Shown piece by piece: positions 1 through 9,086 of a stretch of 64,000 nt of DNA. Location: positions 1,178,001 through 1,242,000 of the forward strand of contig NZ_LBIP01000013.1 in NCBI RefSeq assembly GCF_001280435.1, written 5' to 3'. Both the position numbers and the translations under genes were made by a program. The DNA is from Mangrovimonas xylaniphaga (GTDB taxonomy: Bacteria > Bacteroidota > Bacteroidia > Flavobacteriales > Flavobacteriaceae). The notes below the pieces were generated by a model that had not been told where the DNA came from, did not search any database, and saw only the letters and a list, made by a program, of their open reading frames with translations. Numbering within the stretch: position 1 is the first letter of the stretch; every line of letters begins with the position of its first letter.

Positions 1-2
1 TT

Positions 3-71
3 ATGAAAAATCTTAAGCGCATCATTATACTTGTGTCACTTATTGTGTTAGTGAGTAAAATTTTCTTTTAA
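3..71 (+). CDS. Possible 22-residue hydrophobic peptide, or the tail of a gene off the left edge
   Basis: The reading frame from the ATG at base 3 encodes a lysine/arginine start, then an almost wholly hydrophobic stretch, and stops at 69-71. It could be a small single-span membrane peptide. Equally, it could be the C-terminal membrane segment of a longer gene that begins left of the window, because only two bases precede the ATG. A strong terminator at 176-206 follows, so some plus-strand transcript does end here. Function unknown. Confidence 0.25.
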   Translation: MKNLKRIIILVSLIVLVSKIFF

Positions 72-175
72 AAAGAATTACAACAAGCCCACATATAGCA
101 TTAAAAATTGCCACAGCAGAATAATTGAATCATTTTAAAAAATAATGATTAATAGCACATTTATTTTGGCTGGTA

Positions 176-206
176 ATGCCCGAACCTAGGTTCGGGCATT
201 TTTTTT
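176..206 (+). terminator. Rho-independent terminator
   Basis: A perfect inverted repeat with 10-base arms (ATGCCCGAAC at 176-185, GTTCGGGCAT at 190-199) and a CTAG loop is followed by a run of T to 206. It closes whatever plus-strand unit enters from the left and isolates the TPR gene at 265. Confidence 0.9.
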
Positions 207-264
207 ATCAAAACATTCACAGCAAGTAGCAGCCGCATTCCTTATATTTACATAAATTAGCCTT

Positions 265-2043
265 ATGAAAAAGATAGTTTTACTTGTTATTGCGCTATGG
301 AATACTTTGGTTTTTTCCCAAAGCGAACAACTTGCAGACAACTATTTTAAACAAGGTGATTTTGAAAAAGCCCTGATCATCTACCAGCAATTGGACGAAG
401 AAAAACCAGGCTCTACCAAATACCTCTACAAAATCGTAGAAACCTATCAGCAGCTGGAACAGCACGACAAAGCTGGCCAAATGCTCTCTGAACGTATCAG
501 TAGAAGTTCTTTCCCTACCCTACTAATTGAAATGGGCTACAATTACCAATTGCAGGACAGCATGGCCTTGGCGAATAATTATTACAATCAAGCCATTCAA
601 AAAATAGAAGAACGCCCTATTTATGTTAGCAGTATAGCCCGCCAGTTTGAAGAACATTCCCTTTTGGACAAAGCTATCATTGTTTACAAACGCGGCATCG
701 AGCTCAATCCAGACCAGAATTACAATATCCAATTGGCAAGAATTTATGGTGAACAAGGAGATGTCGAGCAAATGTTCTCCAATTACATCGACTACATAGA
801 AGACAAACCAGAATTCCTCAACAACGCCAAAAGAGCTTTCAGCGATTTTGTTTCGGAAAACAAAGAGAATGAAAACAATGTTTACCTTAAAAAATTACTG
901 CTGAAGAAAATCCAATCGCAACCGGACGTGTATTGGTATGAACTCTTGAGTTGGCTCTATGTTCAGGAAAAAGATTATTCAAAATCCTTCACCCAAGAAA
1001 AGGCACTTTACAAAAGAAATCCAGAAAGTTTGGACCGCATCATGGAACTGGCCATGGTAGCCACCTCCGAAAAGGACTATGAAACAGCCACTGAAATTTT
1101 AGAATTTATCCTTCAAAATTCACAGGACATTTCCAGTATTTTGAAAGCTCATCAATTGTTACTGGACATCAAAACAGCCAATGCTTCCCCAAAGGAATAC
1201 AATAGCATCGATGTCCAATACCAAGCCGTTTTTAAAGAATATGGCACTTTTGAACAAACAGTTCCCCTTCAGATTGCCTATGGTAACTTTTTGGCCTTTT
1301 ACAAACATGAGCCTGAAGAGGCTAGCAAATTCTTAAAGCAGTCCCTACAATTGGAGCTTTCCGATTTTCAGGAAGCCACAGTTAAGTTGAAATTGGCTGA
1401 CATTTTGGTCTACCAAGAAAAGTTTAACGAAGCCTTGATTTTCTATTCACAAATTCAGGCCAATCTAAAAAACAGTACCATTTCACAGGAAGCCCGTTTT
1501 AAAGTTGCAAAGACCAGCTATTACAAAGGAGATTTTGAATGGGCCGAATCCCAACTGAAAATTCTAAAGGCCTCCACGTCCCAACTTATCGCCAACGATG
1601 CTTTGGACTTGAAGCTACTGATTTCGGACAACAAATATGAAGACTCACTTCATGTGGCTTTAAAACTGTACGCCAAAGCCGATTTAATGGCCTTTCAAAA
1701 CAAAAACGACGAAGCCATTGGCCTATTGGATAAAATCCTGACAGAGCACAAAGGAGAAAGCATAGAAGACCAAGCGTTCTTTAAACAAGCCCAATTGTTT
1801 GAAAAGAAAAAGCAATATGAAAAGGCAGCCAATAACTATCAATTAATCATTGCCAACTACCGCGATGATATTCTGGCCGATGACGCCTATTATTATTTGG
1901 CAGAACTCTATAGCAACCATTTAGCGCAACCCGAAAAAGCTAAAGAACTTTACGAAAAAATAATTTTCAATCACGAAGACAGTATTTACTTTGTCGATGC
2001 CAGAAAAAAGTTTAGGATGCTACGTGGCGATGCCATCAATTAA
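265..2043 (+). CDS. Exported tetratricopeptide-repeat protein
   Basis: The 592-residue protein begins with a typical signal peptide (MKK, hydrophobic core, then about FSQS near residue 20), so it should be exported to the periplasm or outer membrane. Nearly all the rest is helical TPR-type repeats; pairs such as 'A-x-x-Y-x-x-G-D-x-x-K-A' occur at about residues 23-55 and 520-580. The last repeats resemble the YfgC/YbgF-type scaffold ('AFFKQAQLFEKKKQYEKA'). TPR arrays are protein-protein scaffolds, and no enzymatic domain is visible. A weak -7-like TATATTTA lies at 243-250. It precedes DUF4286 and rsmA on the same strand with a 171-base gap, so co-transcription is uncertain. The exact partner cannot be read from sequence. 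Confidence 0.85.
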   Translation: MKKIVLLVIALWNTLVFSQSEQLADNYFKQGDFEKALIIYQQLDEEKPGSTKYLYKIVETYQQLEQHDKAGQMLSERISRSSFPTLLIEMGYNYQLQDSMALANNYYNQAIQKIEERPIYVSSIARQFEEHSLLDKAIIVYKRGIELNPDQNYNIQLARIYGEQGDVEQMFSNYIDYIEDKPEFLNNAKRAFSDFVSENKENENNVYLKKLLLKKIQSQPDVYWYELLSWLYVQEKDYSKSFTQEKALYKRNPESLDRIMELAMVATSEKDYETATEILEFILQNSQDISSILKAHQLLLDIKTANASPKEYNSIDVQYQAVFKEYGTFEQTVPLQIAYGNFLAFYKHEPEEASKFLKQSLQLELSDFQEATVKLKLADILVYQEKFNEALIFYSQIQANLKNSTISQEARFKVAKTSYYKGDFEWAESQLKILKASTSQLIANDALDLKLLISDNKYEDSLHVALKLYAKADLMAFQNKNDEAIGLLDKILTEHKGESIEDQAFFKQAQLFEKKKQYEKAANNYQLIIANYRDDILADDAYYYLAELYSNHLAQPEKAKELYEKIIFNHEDSIYFVDARKKFRMLRGDAIN

Positions 2044-2214
2044 ACACGTTTTTTCAGCCGCAACATTCCCCCCTACAACACTACTTTTTGTAATTGAACA
2101 ATTCTCTGATCCCTTGGTTAGAATTACAAAAAATAGGCTTATCTTATGAAAAAAGAATAAAACCTTTTGAAGATGGCGGGGAACTCCTGTTATTTGCAAA
2201 AAATTACCGAAATC

Positions 2215-2541
2215 ATGATTATTTACAACGTCACCACGCATATTGAAGACACCATCAAAGAAGAATGGTTGCATTGGATGAAAACGGAGCACATCCCTCA
2301 AGTATTGGCCACAGGTAAGTTTAAGGAAGCAAAACTTACTAGGGTTTTGGTAGAAGAAGAAAAAGGCGGGTTGACCTTTTCGGTTCAATATAGAGCCCTT
2401 TCAAAAGAAGCCTTGAACGAATATTACGAAGTATTTGCCACGCAATTGAGAAATGAAGGGCTTAAAAAATTTGCAGATAAGATGCTGTCCTTTAGAACCG
2501 AATTGGAAATTATCGATGAATACACGGTAGATTTCAACTAA
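2215..2541 (+). CDS. DUF4286 family protein
   Basis: I place the start at the internal ATG at 2215 because members of this family begin at 'MIIYNVTTHIED'. The in-frame ATG at 2167 would add 16 residues that do not look like the family. The resulting protein has 108 residues. It is a small, soluble alpha/beta protein with the family features 'EEWLHWMKTEHIPQVL' and 'FSVQYRALSKEALNEYY', which suggest a ferredoxin-like dimeric fold. DUF4286 is widespread in Bacteroidetes with no assigned function. It lies 51 bases upstream of rsmA, an arrangement I associate with flavobacteria, but no link with ribosome maturation can be shown here. Confidence 0.85.
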   Translation: MIIYNVTTHIEDTIKEEWLHWMKTEHIPQVLATGKFKEAKLTRVLVEEEKGGLTFSVQYRALSKEALNEYYEVFATQLRNEGLKKFADKMLSFRTELEIIDEYTVDFN

Positions 2542-2592
2542 AACGCAGTTCACTCAGTTCTTACATAAATTCCTATTAAAACCATTTCGATT

Positions 2593-3375
2593 ATGGCACA
2601 TCAACATCAGGTAAAAGCAAAAAAACATCTAGGACAACACTTTTTAACCGACGAATCCATAGCCGAAAGAATTGCCGATTCCCTTTCCTTGGAAGGCTAC
2701 AAGCACGTGTTGGAAATTGGCCCTGGTATGGGAGTTCTCACCAAATACCTTCTCAAAAAGAACATCACTACACTTGTTATTGAAATTGACACCGAATCTG
2801 TGGAGTATCTTAAAAGCCACTACCTCAATCTAGCAGATCGCGTTATTGAAAAGGACTTTTTAAAATACGACCTTACCGAAGTTTTCGGGAACGAACCTTT
2901 TGCCATCATTGGTAATTATCCCTATAATATTTCATCCCAAATCGTCTTTAAGGCTTTGGATATGCGAGACCAGATCCCTGAGTTTTCGGGAATGTTCCAA
3001 AAGGAAGTCGCCCAACGTATTTGTTCCAAAGAAGGCAGCAAAGTCTACGGCATCCTTTCGGTATTAACCCAAGCTTTTTATGATGCCGAATACCTATTCA
3101 CCGTGCCACCAACAGTCTTCAACCCTCCACCAAAAGTAGATTCTGGAGTACTGCTTTTAAAACGCAAAGAAAACTATATACTTCCTGTAGACGAAGCCCT
3201 TTTCTTTAAGGTGGTAAAAACCGCGTTTCAACAACGTAGAAAAACCATGCGCAACAGTTTAAAAACACTCATTTCTTCAGAAAATTTAAAAGCAAATGTT
3301 ATATTTGACAAGCGCCCCGAACAAATCAACGTTCAAGAGTTTATCGAACTCACATCCCTAATTGAAAACCAATAA
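2593..3375 (+). CDS. rsmA: 16S rRNA dimethyladenosine transferase
   Basis: RsmA (KsgA) uses S-adenosylmethionine to dimethylate two adjacent adenines in the 3'-terminal hairpin of 16S rRNA, a late step of small-subunit assembly. The 260-residue length is standard. The N-terminal 'KKHLGQHFL' signature is at residues 10-18, the SAM-binding '[10 protein letters not shown]' at 41-50, an acidic 'IEID' at 63-66 and the catalytic N-Y-P-Y motif at 108-111. The helical C-terminal RNA-binding domain contains '[14 protein letters not shown]'. The gene ends 11 bases before mgtE, so the two are probably co-transcribed. Confidence 0.97.
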   Translation: MAHQHQVKAKKHLGQHFLTDESIAERIADSLSLEGYKHVLEIGPGMGVLTKYLLKKNITTLVIEIDTESVEYLKSHYLNLADRVIEKDFLKYDLTEVFGNEPFAIIGNYPYNISSQIVFKALDMRDQIPEFSGMFQKEVAQRICSKEGSKVYGILSVLTQAFYDAEYLFTVPPTVFNPPPKVDSGVLLLKRKENYILPVDEALFFKVVKTAFQQRRKTMRNSLKTLISSENLKANVIFDKRPEQINVQEFIELTSLIENQ

Positions 3376-3386
3376 CATATACCACG

Positions 3387-4760
3387 TTGCCTGAAGAAAG
3401 AGAGCACATACAATTTGAACTGACAGATGGACTGATAGAGCAGGTTGAGCAACTCATTGAAGAACAAAACAACAAAGAGCTGCGCAAACTCCTTCATGAC
3501 TTCCATTATGCCGATATTGCCGAGATTCTGGATGAATTAGATCTGGAAGACGCCATCTATATCATCAAATTGCTCGATTCTGAAACCACTTCGGATGTGT
3601 TGATGGAGCTGGATGAGGACAACCGGGAGAAAGTCCTAAAAAACCTTTCTGCTAAGGAAATTGCAGAAGAAATTGAGGAGCTTGACACCGATGACGCTGC
3701 CGATATCCTTGCGGAGCTTTCCGAAGAACGTCAATTGGAGGTTATTTCCAATATTGAGGACGAAGACCATAAAGCAGAAATCACAGAGCTTTTAGCCTAC
3801 GACGAAGACACTGCCGGTGGATTGATGGCCAAAGAGCTTGTGAAGGTCTATGCTACTTGGACCGTTGCAGGCTGTTTACGCCGTATTAGAGGACAGGCAG
3901 AAAATGTTACCAGAGTGCATTCCATTTACGTGGTTGACAAACAGGAAAAACTCATCGGACGACTTTCCCTTAAAGATTTAATCACAGCCAAAAGTGACCA
4001 AAAAATAGCCGATATCTACATTAAAAATGTGGATTTTGTACATGTGGATGAAGACGTGGAAGAAGTAGCTAAAGTGATGCAGAAGTATGACTTGGAAGCC
4101 ATTCCTGTTGTGGACGAAAACCAGATATTGCTCGGTCGTATTACCATTGACGACATTGTAGACGTTATCCGTGAAGAAGCTGATAAAGACTACCAGTTGG
4201 CAGCCGGTATCTCGCAAGACGTTGAAGCCGATGATACCATCTTTGAATTGACCAAAGCGCGGTTGCCTTGGCTATTGATTGGAATGTTTGGAGGCTTGGG
4301 AGCGGCTACAATTATCTCTGGATTCCAAACAGCCATGGAAAAATATACCATCCTGTTATCTTTTGTTCCCCTTATTCAAGCAACTGCAGGAAATGTGGGA
4401 GTACAATCGTCTGCGATTGTCGTGCAAGGTTTGGCAAATGATACGGTTAAAGGAAAAATAGTGAGACGCCTTTTCAAAGAATTCCTTTTAGGATTGGTAA
4501 ATGGTATTGGCATTGCCTTAATCGTACTACCCATAAGCCATTTCTTTTTTGGAACTCCTTATTTAGTTTCCATTACAATCTGCGTAGCCTTGATTACCGT
4601 AATTGTAATTGCCGCTCTTGTAGGTACTTTTATCCCTATATTTTTAGATAAACGCGGGGTAGACCCTGCCGTTGCTACAGGACCATTTATTACAACCAGT
4701 AACGATATTTTTGGAATCTTAATTTACTTCCTAATCGCCAAAATGATTTTAGGTTTTTAA
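3387..4760 (+). CDS. mgtE: Magnesium transporter MgtE
   Basis: This is an MgtE-type Mg2+ channel of 457 residues, a normal length. It has an acidic N-terminal superhelical domain (about 1-130), a pair of CBS domains (about 135-255; 'VHSIYVVDKQEKLIGRLSL' and 'EAIPVVDENQILLGRITI'), a plug helix, and five membrane helices (about 285-457) with the conserved 'TAGNVGVQSS' and 'DPAVATGPFITTSND' signatures of the pore. In this family the cytosolic domains sense Mg2+ and close the pore when it is plentiful. The start is TTG: no ATG or GTG lies between the rsmA stop and the conserved domain, and the next methionine is deep inside it. Confidence 0.96.
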   Translation: MPEEREHIQFELTDGLIEQVEQLIEEQNNKELRKLLHDFHYADIAEILDELDLEDAIYIIKLLDSETTSDVLMELDEDNREKVLKNLSAKEIAEEIEELDTDDAADILAELSEERQLEVISNIEDEDHKAEITELLAYDEDTAGGLMAKELVKVYATWTVAGCLRRIRGQAENVTRVHSIYVVDKQEKLIGRLSLKDLITAKSDQKIADIYIKNVDFVHVDEDVEEVAKVMQKYDLEAIPVVDENQILLGRITIDDIVDVIREEADKDYQLAAGISQDVEADDTIFELTKARLPWLLIGMFGGLGAATIISGFQTAMEKYTILLSFVPLIQATAGNVGVQSSAIVVQGLANDTVKGKIVRRLFKEFLLGLVNGIGIALIVLPISHFFFGTPYLVSITICVALITVIVIAALVGTFIPIFLDKRGVDPAVATGPFITTSNDIFGILIYFLIAKMILGF

Positions 4761-4768
4761 TACCCATT

Positions 4769-5704
4769 ATGAACATTCTTCACCTCGATACCAATCACCC
4801 TTTGTTAATTCAGCAACTCAATGATTTGGGGTTCACCAATCATGAAGATTACTCCTCTTCGAAAACCGAGATTGAATCCAAAATCAAGGACTATGAAGGT
4901 ATCGTCATAAGAAGTAGATTCACCATTGACAAACAGTTTTTGGATGCCGCAACAAACTTAAAATTCATAGGTCGTGTTGGTGCAGGATTGGAAAATATAG
5001 ATTGTGATTATGCTGAGCAAAAAGGCATTTCATTGATTGCTGCACCTGAAGGCAACCGAAACGCTGTAGGTGAACAGGCCTTAGGCATGCTCCTTTCGCT
5101 ATTCAACAACCTTAATAAAGCCGATGCTGAAGTGCGACAAGGCAAATGGCTTCGCGAAGCCAATAGAGGCTTGGAACTCGACGGAAAAACCGTGGGCATT
5201 ATTGGTTATGGCAATATGGGCAAAGCCTTCGCCAAAAAACTGAAAGGTTTTGAAGTAGATGTCTTGTGCTACGATATACAAGATGGTGTAGGCGACAACA
5301 ATGCAGAACAAGTTCCTTTTGAAGTGTTCTGCAAACAAGTGGATGTGGTAAGCCTTCACACACCCCAAACACCTCTCACTCTAGGCATGATTGACCAAGC
5401 ATTCATTAAAAAATTCAAAAAGCCATTTTGGTTTATCAACACTGCCCGTGGCAAGAGTGTGGTAACCGAAGATTTGGTAGATGCCCTAAAAACAGGAAAT
5501 ATATTGGGTGCAGGTTTAGATGTTTTGGAATATGAAAAGGCCTCCTTTGAAAATCTGTTTTTAGAAGAAATGCCCGAGGCTTTTAAATACTTGATACAGG
5601 CCCAAAACGTATTGCTTACGCCGCACATTGCCGGTTGGACAGTAGAAAGTAAAGAGAAGTTGGCACAAACCATTGTTGACAAAATCAAAGCTGAATTTTA
5701 CTAA
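4769..5704 (+). CDS. D-2-hydroxyacid dehydrogenase (phosphoglycerate-dehydrogenase-like)
   Basis: The 311-residue protein has the full D-isomer-specific 2-hydroxyacid dehydrogenase architecture. The NAD-binding G-x-G-x-x-G motif is G-Y-G-N-M-G at 146-151. The substrate-binding 'VGRVGAGLENID' is near 70, the 'NTARGKSVV' segment carries the catalytic arginine, and the catalytic histidine lies in 'LTPHIAGWT' near 288. It lacks the C-terminal ACT domain of long SerA enzymes. It may be a short 3-phosphoglycerate dehydrogenase or a general 2-oxoacid reductase, and sequence alone does not settle the substrate. It starts 8 bases after mgtE, probably in the same transcript. Confidence 0.9.
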   Translation: MNILHLDTNHPLLIQQLNDLGFTNHEDYSSSKTEIESKIKDYEGIVIRSRFTIDKQFLDAATNLKFIGRVGAGLENIDCDYAEQKGISLIAAPEGNRNAVGEQALGMLLSLFNNLNKADAEVRQGKWLREANRGLELDGKTVGIIGYGNMGKAFAKKLKGFEVDVLCYDIQDGVGDNNAEQVPFEVFCKQVDVVSLHTPQTPLTLGMIDQAFIKKFKKPFWFINTARGKSVVTEDLVDALKTGNILGAGLDVLEYEKASFENLFLEEMPEAFKYLIQAQNVLLTPHIAGWTVESKEKLAQTIVDKIKAEFY

Positions 5705-5781
5705 ACCGCATTTCAGTTCCCTAGCAGAATTACTACTTTTTATACTATCTTTAGTTGCATATAACACGACAGAATTCCAAT

Positions 5782-6240
5782 ATGCAATATAAAGCCACCT
5801 CTCCAGAGGATTATATCAGTCAGGTTCCAGAAGAACGTCAAAACGTTTTAAAAACACTCAGACAGACTATCAAAGACAACCTTCCAAAGGGATTCGAGGA
5901 AGGCATCCAATATGGCATGATAGGCTATTATGTGCCACATAGCCTCTATCCAAACGGTTATCATTGCACTCCAGAGGAGCCCTTGCCATTTATGAGTTTC
6001 GCTTCACAGAAAAATTCCATCAATCTCTACCATAGCGGTATTTATGCCGTCCCGGAAATCCACGAATGGTTTGTAAAGGAATATCCCAAATACAGTAAGT
6101 ACAAATTAGACATGGGTAAAAGCTGTATTCGCTTTAAGAGAATTGATGACATCCCAATGAAGCTTATTGCTGAATTATGCCGTAAAATGACGCCCAACGC
6201 ATGGATTTCGGTATATGAAAATGCCTTAAAGAAAAAATAA
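5782..6240 (+). CDS. DUF1801 domain protein (YdhG-like fold)
   Basis: I use the ATG at 5782, which gives a 152-residue protein beginning 'MQYKATSPEDYIS'. An upstream in-frame start at 5755 would add a short, unlikely extension overlapping the promoter-like region. The DUF1801 fold is visible in 'LRQTIKDNLPKGFEEGIQYGM', 'PFMSFASQKNSINLYH' and 'GKSCIRFKRIDDIP'. The family is related to iron-chaperone YdhG/frataxin-like folds, but its biochemical role is not established. A -7-like TATCTTTA sits at about 5745-5755. The next gene follows after 17 bases. Confidence 0.88.
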   Translation: MQYKATSPEDYISQVPEERQNVLKTLRQTIKDNLPKGFEEGIQYGMIGYYVPHSLYPNGYHCTPEEPLPFMSFASQKNSINLYHSGIYAVPEIHEWFVKEYPKYSKYKLDMGKSCIRFKRIDDIPMKLIAELCRKMTPNAWISVYENALKKK

Positions 6241-6257
6241 TCACACAATCACATCAA

Positions 6258-6644
6258 ATGAAAAAAAGAGTAACAGGTATTGGCGGTTTGTTTTTTAAAA
6301 GCAACGATCCAAACGCTACCAAAGAATGGTACAACAAGCATTTAGGATTTAATACAGACGATTACGGCTGTACCTTTTGGTGGAAAGACAAAGAAGGTAA
6401 CGATTGCTCCACCCAATGGAGTCCCTTTCCAAAAGACACCAAGTATTACGAACCTTCTCAAAAAGACTTTATGTTCAACTATCGCGTTGAGGATTTGGAA
6501 GCTTTGCTGAATGCTTTAAAGGAAGAAGGGGTTACCATTGTTGGAGATATGGAAACCTATGATTACGGAAAATTTGCTTGGATTTTGGATAATGAAGGCA
6601 ACAAAATTGAACTTTGGGAACCTATCGATCAAGCATTCCAATAA
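6258..6644 (+). CDS. VOC superfamily protein (glyoxalase/bleomycin-resistance fold)
   Basis: The 128-residue protein has one vicinal-oxygen-chelate domain. It begins 'GIGGLFFKSNDPNATKEWY' and ends with 'WILDNEGNKIELWEP', the typical final strand with a metal-ligand-position glutamate. VOC proteins bind a divalent metal and act on many substrates, or only bind drugs; neither the substrate nor activity can be inferred. It follows the DUF1801 gene by 17 bases and probably shares its transcript. Confidence 0.88.
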   Translation: MKKRVTGIGGLFFKSNDPNATKEWYNKHLGFNTDDYGCTFWWKDKEGNDCSTQWSPFPKDTKYYEPSQKDFMFNYRVEDLEALLNALKEEGVTIVGDMETYDYGKFAWILDNEGNKIELWEPIDQAFQ

Positions 6645-6744
6645 CAAAACCTCATTCTCCTTTAAAACTCAAATCACACATAATCAACTAAAACGATAGT
6701 ATTTTTTAGTATTTTTAAAGTTCTAACCATTAATACACAGAGCT

Positions 6745-7197
6745 ATGTCTGATGAAAAAAGCCTAGGAGACGACCTTAACGACATGTTGGGCGACGCCAA
6801 AAAAACAGCCAAAAAAGCGGCTGGCAAAGCCGAACAATTTGGTAAAGAAGCCAAGGACAGTGCTAAAGAATTTGGCAAGGAAGCCGAAGAAGCTACTAGG
6901 GAATTTAGAGAAAGTGCCAAAGAAGCCTTCGAAAAAACTACGGGGACTAATAAAAAAGTACTCGCTGGCGTAACTGCCATTTTATTGGGCGGCTTTGGTA
7001 TTCATAAATTTGTTTTGGGATACAACAAAGAAGGGCTCATCCTATTGATAGCAACCATCGTGCTATCCGTGCTTAGTTTTGGGTTCTTGGGCTTTTTGGT
7101 CTGGGTATTTACCGTTATAGAAGGTATCATATACCTTACCAAAACCGACGGAGAATTCTATAAAACCTACCAATTAGGGAAAAAACCTTGGTTTTAA
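6745..7197 (+). CDS. TM2 domain protein with amphipathic N-terminal repeats
   Basis: The 150-residue protein has two parts. Residues about 1-70 are charged and rich in K, A and E with an 11-residue-like rhythm ('DAKKTAKKAAGKAEQFGKEA', then 'KDSAKEFGKEAEEATREF'), predicting a long amphipathic helix like LEA-type or apolipoprotein helices. Residues about 72-135 hold a TM2 domain: two membrane helices joined by a short turn, with the family features 'LLGGFGIHKFVLGYNKEGL' and a terminal 'IEGIIYLTKTDGEF'. TM2 proteins have no single known function. The gene sits alone between a plus-strand group and a convergent acyltransferase gene. Confidence 0.85.
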   Translation: MSDEKSLGDDLNDMLGDAKKTAKKAAGKAEQFGKEAKDSAKEFGKEAEEATREFRESAKEAFEKTTGTNKKVLAGVTAILLGGFGIHKFVLGYNKEGLILLIATIVLSVLSFGFLGFLVWVFTVIEGIIYLTKTDGEFYKTYQLGKKPWF

Positions 7198-7222
7198 TTG
7201 CCTAGCCAAGTTCACAAGGCTA

Positions 7223-9064
7223 TCACCCTTCACTCTCCACGTCGTTTTGTTCAGAGAGTTTTTGTTCCAATTCGGCTTGGAACTCTTCCATAACAGGACG
7301 TACAGTACTTTCGGGTAAGTCGGCAATTTTAATGTACATCAAGCCATCCACAGCATTGTTGAACAGAGGATCCACATTAAAAGCCACCAACTTGGCATTT
7401 TGCTTGATATATTTTTTCAGCAATACCGGCAAGCGCAAAGCTCCTGGCTCCACTTCGTCAATAATCTTGTCAAACTTGTTTAAATCGGCTTCGGTTTCGT
7501 CAAATACAAAATCTTTATCGGCATCCTTCAACTTCACCTTAAACTCCTTTTTAGGACGCACATATTGCGCCACATAAGGATCGTAGTAATGCGATTTCAT
7601 AAACTCGATCATCAAAGACTTCGAGAAATTTGAAAACTGGTTACTAATGCTTACCCCTCCTATTAAATATTTATGCTCTGGATATCTCAAAGTGGTATGC
7701 ACAATCCCCTTCCAAAGAAGAAACAAAGGCATCGGTTTTTGCTGGTATTCCTTAATGATGAAGGCACGCCCCATTTCAATGGACTGGCTCATCATTTTAT
7801 AAAGTTCTGGCTCAAAACGGAACAAATCCTGCAGATAGAACCCATCAATTCCATACTTTTCGAATATGGCAGCTCCCAATCCCATACGATAGGCTCCAGC
7901 AATTAACTGGCGCTCATTATCCCAAAGGAACATATGGTGGTAATAGGTATCAAAAGTATCCAAATCGATAGCCTCGTTGGTGCCCTCTCCTACTTCCCTA
8001 AAGGTTATTTCACGCAGCCTTCCAATCTCCCTTAAAATATTAGGGATGGCATTGGCCGGTGCCAAAAACACTTCATAATTCTTGCTTTGCAGCAACCTCA
8101 TATCATTTTCTCGCAAGGCATCCACTTCCGTCACCATCACATCTGTGGCAATAGGCGTCACAATGCGTTTTGGCGGTTTGGTTGCTTTAAGCGTTGTAGA
8201 AATATTGCTGAGGAACTTCCCTTTTTCATCAAACGAATTGGAAAGGATATAGGTTTTACGGCGTACAAATTCTGAATAACTTTCCAGGGTTGAATGTTCC
8301 CTTTGTTCACTAACAGGAATAGGTCGACCAATACGCACCTTAATCACACGACGTTTCTGCGTCAGCAATTCCGATGGTAATTTTGCGGTCCTAAACGTAT
8401 CGTTAATTTTGGACAATTCGTAAAACAACTTGCTGTTTTTGGCATGGAAATAAATAGGAACCACGGGAACTTCCGCTTTCTTTACCAATTTCATGGCGGC
8501 CGATTCCCAAGGCTTATCTACTACCAATTTGCCATCTCTATACGTAGACACCTCCCCTGCAGGGAAAATCCCTAGCGGATGGCCTTCTTTTAAATGTTTA
8601 ATGGCTGTTTTAAACCCTGCCAAACTTGATTTTACGTCCTTGCGATCCTCAAAAGGATTCACTGGTAAAATATACTTTTTAAGAGGTTCGATCCTATGTA
8701 AAAGAAAATTGGCGATGATCTTAAAATCCTGGCGCTGCTCCAACATCAACTTCAACAGCAAAATACCGTCAATGCCCCCCAGCGGATGATTGGACACTGT
8801 GATATAGGCCCCATCCTTTGGCAAACGTTTTAAATCTTCCTCTGGAATTTCAAATTTAATTTGAAATTCCTCCAAGATTTTATCCAAAAATTCAAGGTCG
8901 GAAAAATGCTTATTACGATTATAAATCTTGTTTAACTTAGATATTTTCAGCAACTTCATCAATACCCATCCCGAGAAAGTCCCTACAAACCCGTACTTAT
9001 CCATTTGTATGGCTTTGGCTACTTCCTTAGCACTTACCAAACCAGCATTTTGTTGTTTACTCAT
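7223..9064 (-). CDS. Fused acyltransferase: PlsC-like O-acyltransferase plus GNAT-like N-acyltransferase (OlsF/GlsF type)
   Basis: The 613-residue protein joins two acyltransferases. The N-terminal part (about 70-290) is a lysophospholipid-acyltransferase fold with 'SNHPLGGIDG' (His93, Asp99), 'FPAGEVST' near 166 and a downstream 'PVVPIYFHAKNS'. The C-terminal part (about 320-520) resembles the acyl-ACP-dependent N-acyltransferase/putative-haemolysin family, with 'LREITFREVGEGTNEAIDLD' and 'LFLLWKGI'. Fusions of this kind (OlsF, GlsF) make N,O-diacylated ornithine or glycine lipids, which occur in flavobacterial membranes. The amino-acid head group is not readable from sequence. It lies 22 bases downstream of the aspartate kinase gene on the same strand. 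Confidence 0.85.
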   Translation of the reverse strand: MSKQQNAGLVSAKEVAKAIQMDKYGFVGTFSGWVLMKLLKISKLNKIYNRNKHFSDLEFLDKILEEFQIKFEIPEEDLKRLPKDGAYITVSNHPLGGIDGILLLKLMLEQRQDFKIIANFLLHRIEPLKKYILPVNPFEDRKDVKSSLAGFKTAIKHLKEGHPLGIFPAGEVSTYRDGKLVVDKPWESAAMKLVKKAEVPVVPIYFHAKNSKLFYELSKINDTFRTAKLPSELLTQKRRVIKVRIGRPIPVSEQREHSTLESYSEFVRRKTYILSNSFDEKGKFLSNISTTLKATKPPKRIVTPIATDVMVTEVDALRENDMRLLQSKNYEVFLAPANAIPNILREIGRLREITFREVGEGTNEAIDLDTFDTYYHHMFLWDNERQLIAGAYRMGLGAAIFEKYGIDGFYLQDLFRFEPELYKMMSQSIEMGRAFIIKEYQQKPMPLFLLWKGIVHTTLRYPEHKYLIGGVSISNQFSNFSKSLMIEFMKSHYYDPYVAQYVRPKKEFKVKLKDADKDFVFDETEADLNKFDKIIDEVEPGALRLPVLLKKYIKQNAKLVAFNVDPLFNNAVDGLMYIKIADLPESTVRPVMEEFQAELEQKLSEQNDVESEG

Positions 9065-9086
9065 AATAGCAAATGTACTAAATTGT

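Noticed and set aside
7203-7222. Small inverted repeat TAGCC/GGCTA between the convergent TM2 and acyltransferase genes
   Set aside because: Arms of only five bases with a 10-base loop and no T-run; too weak to call a terminator.
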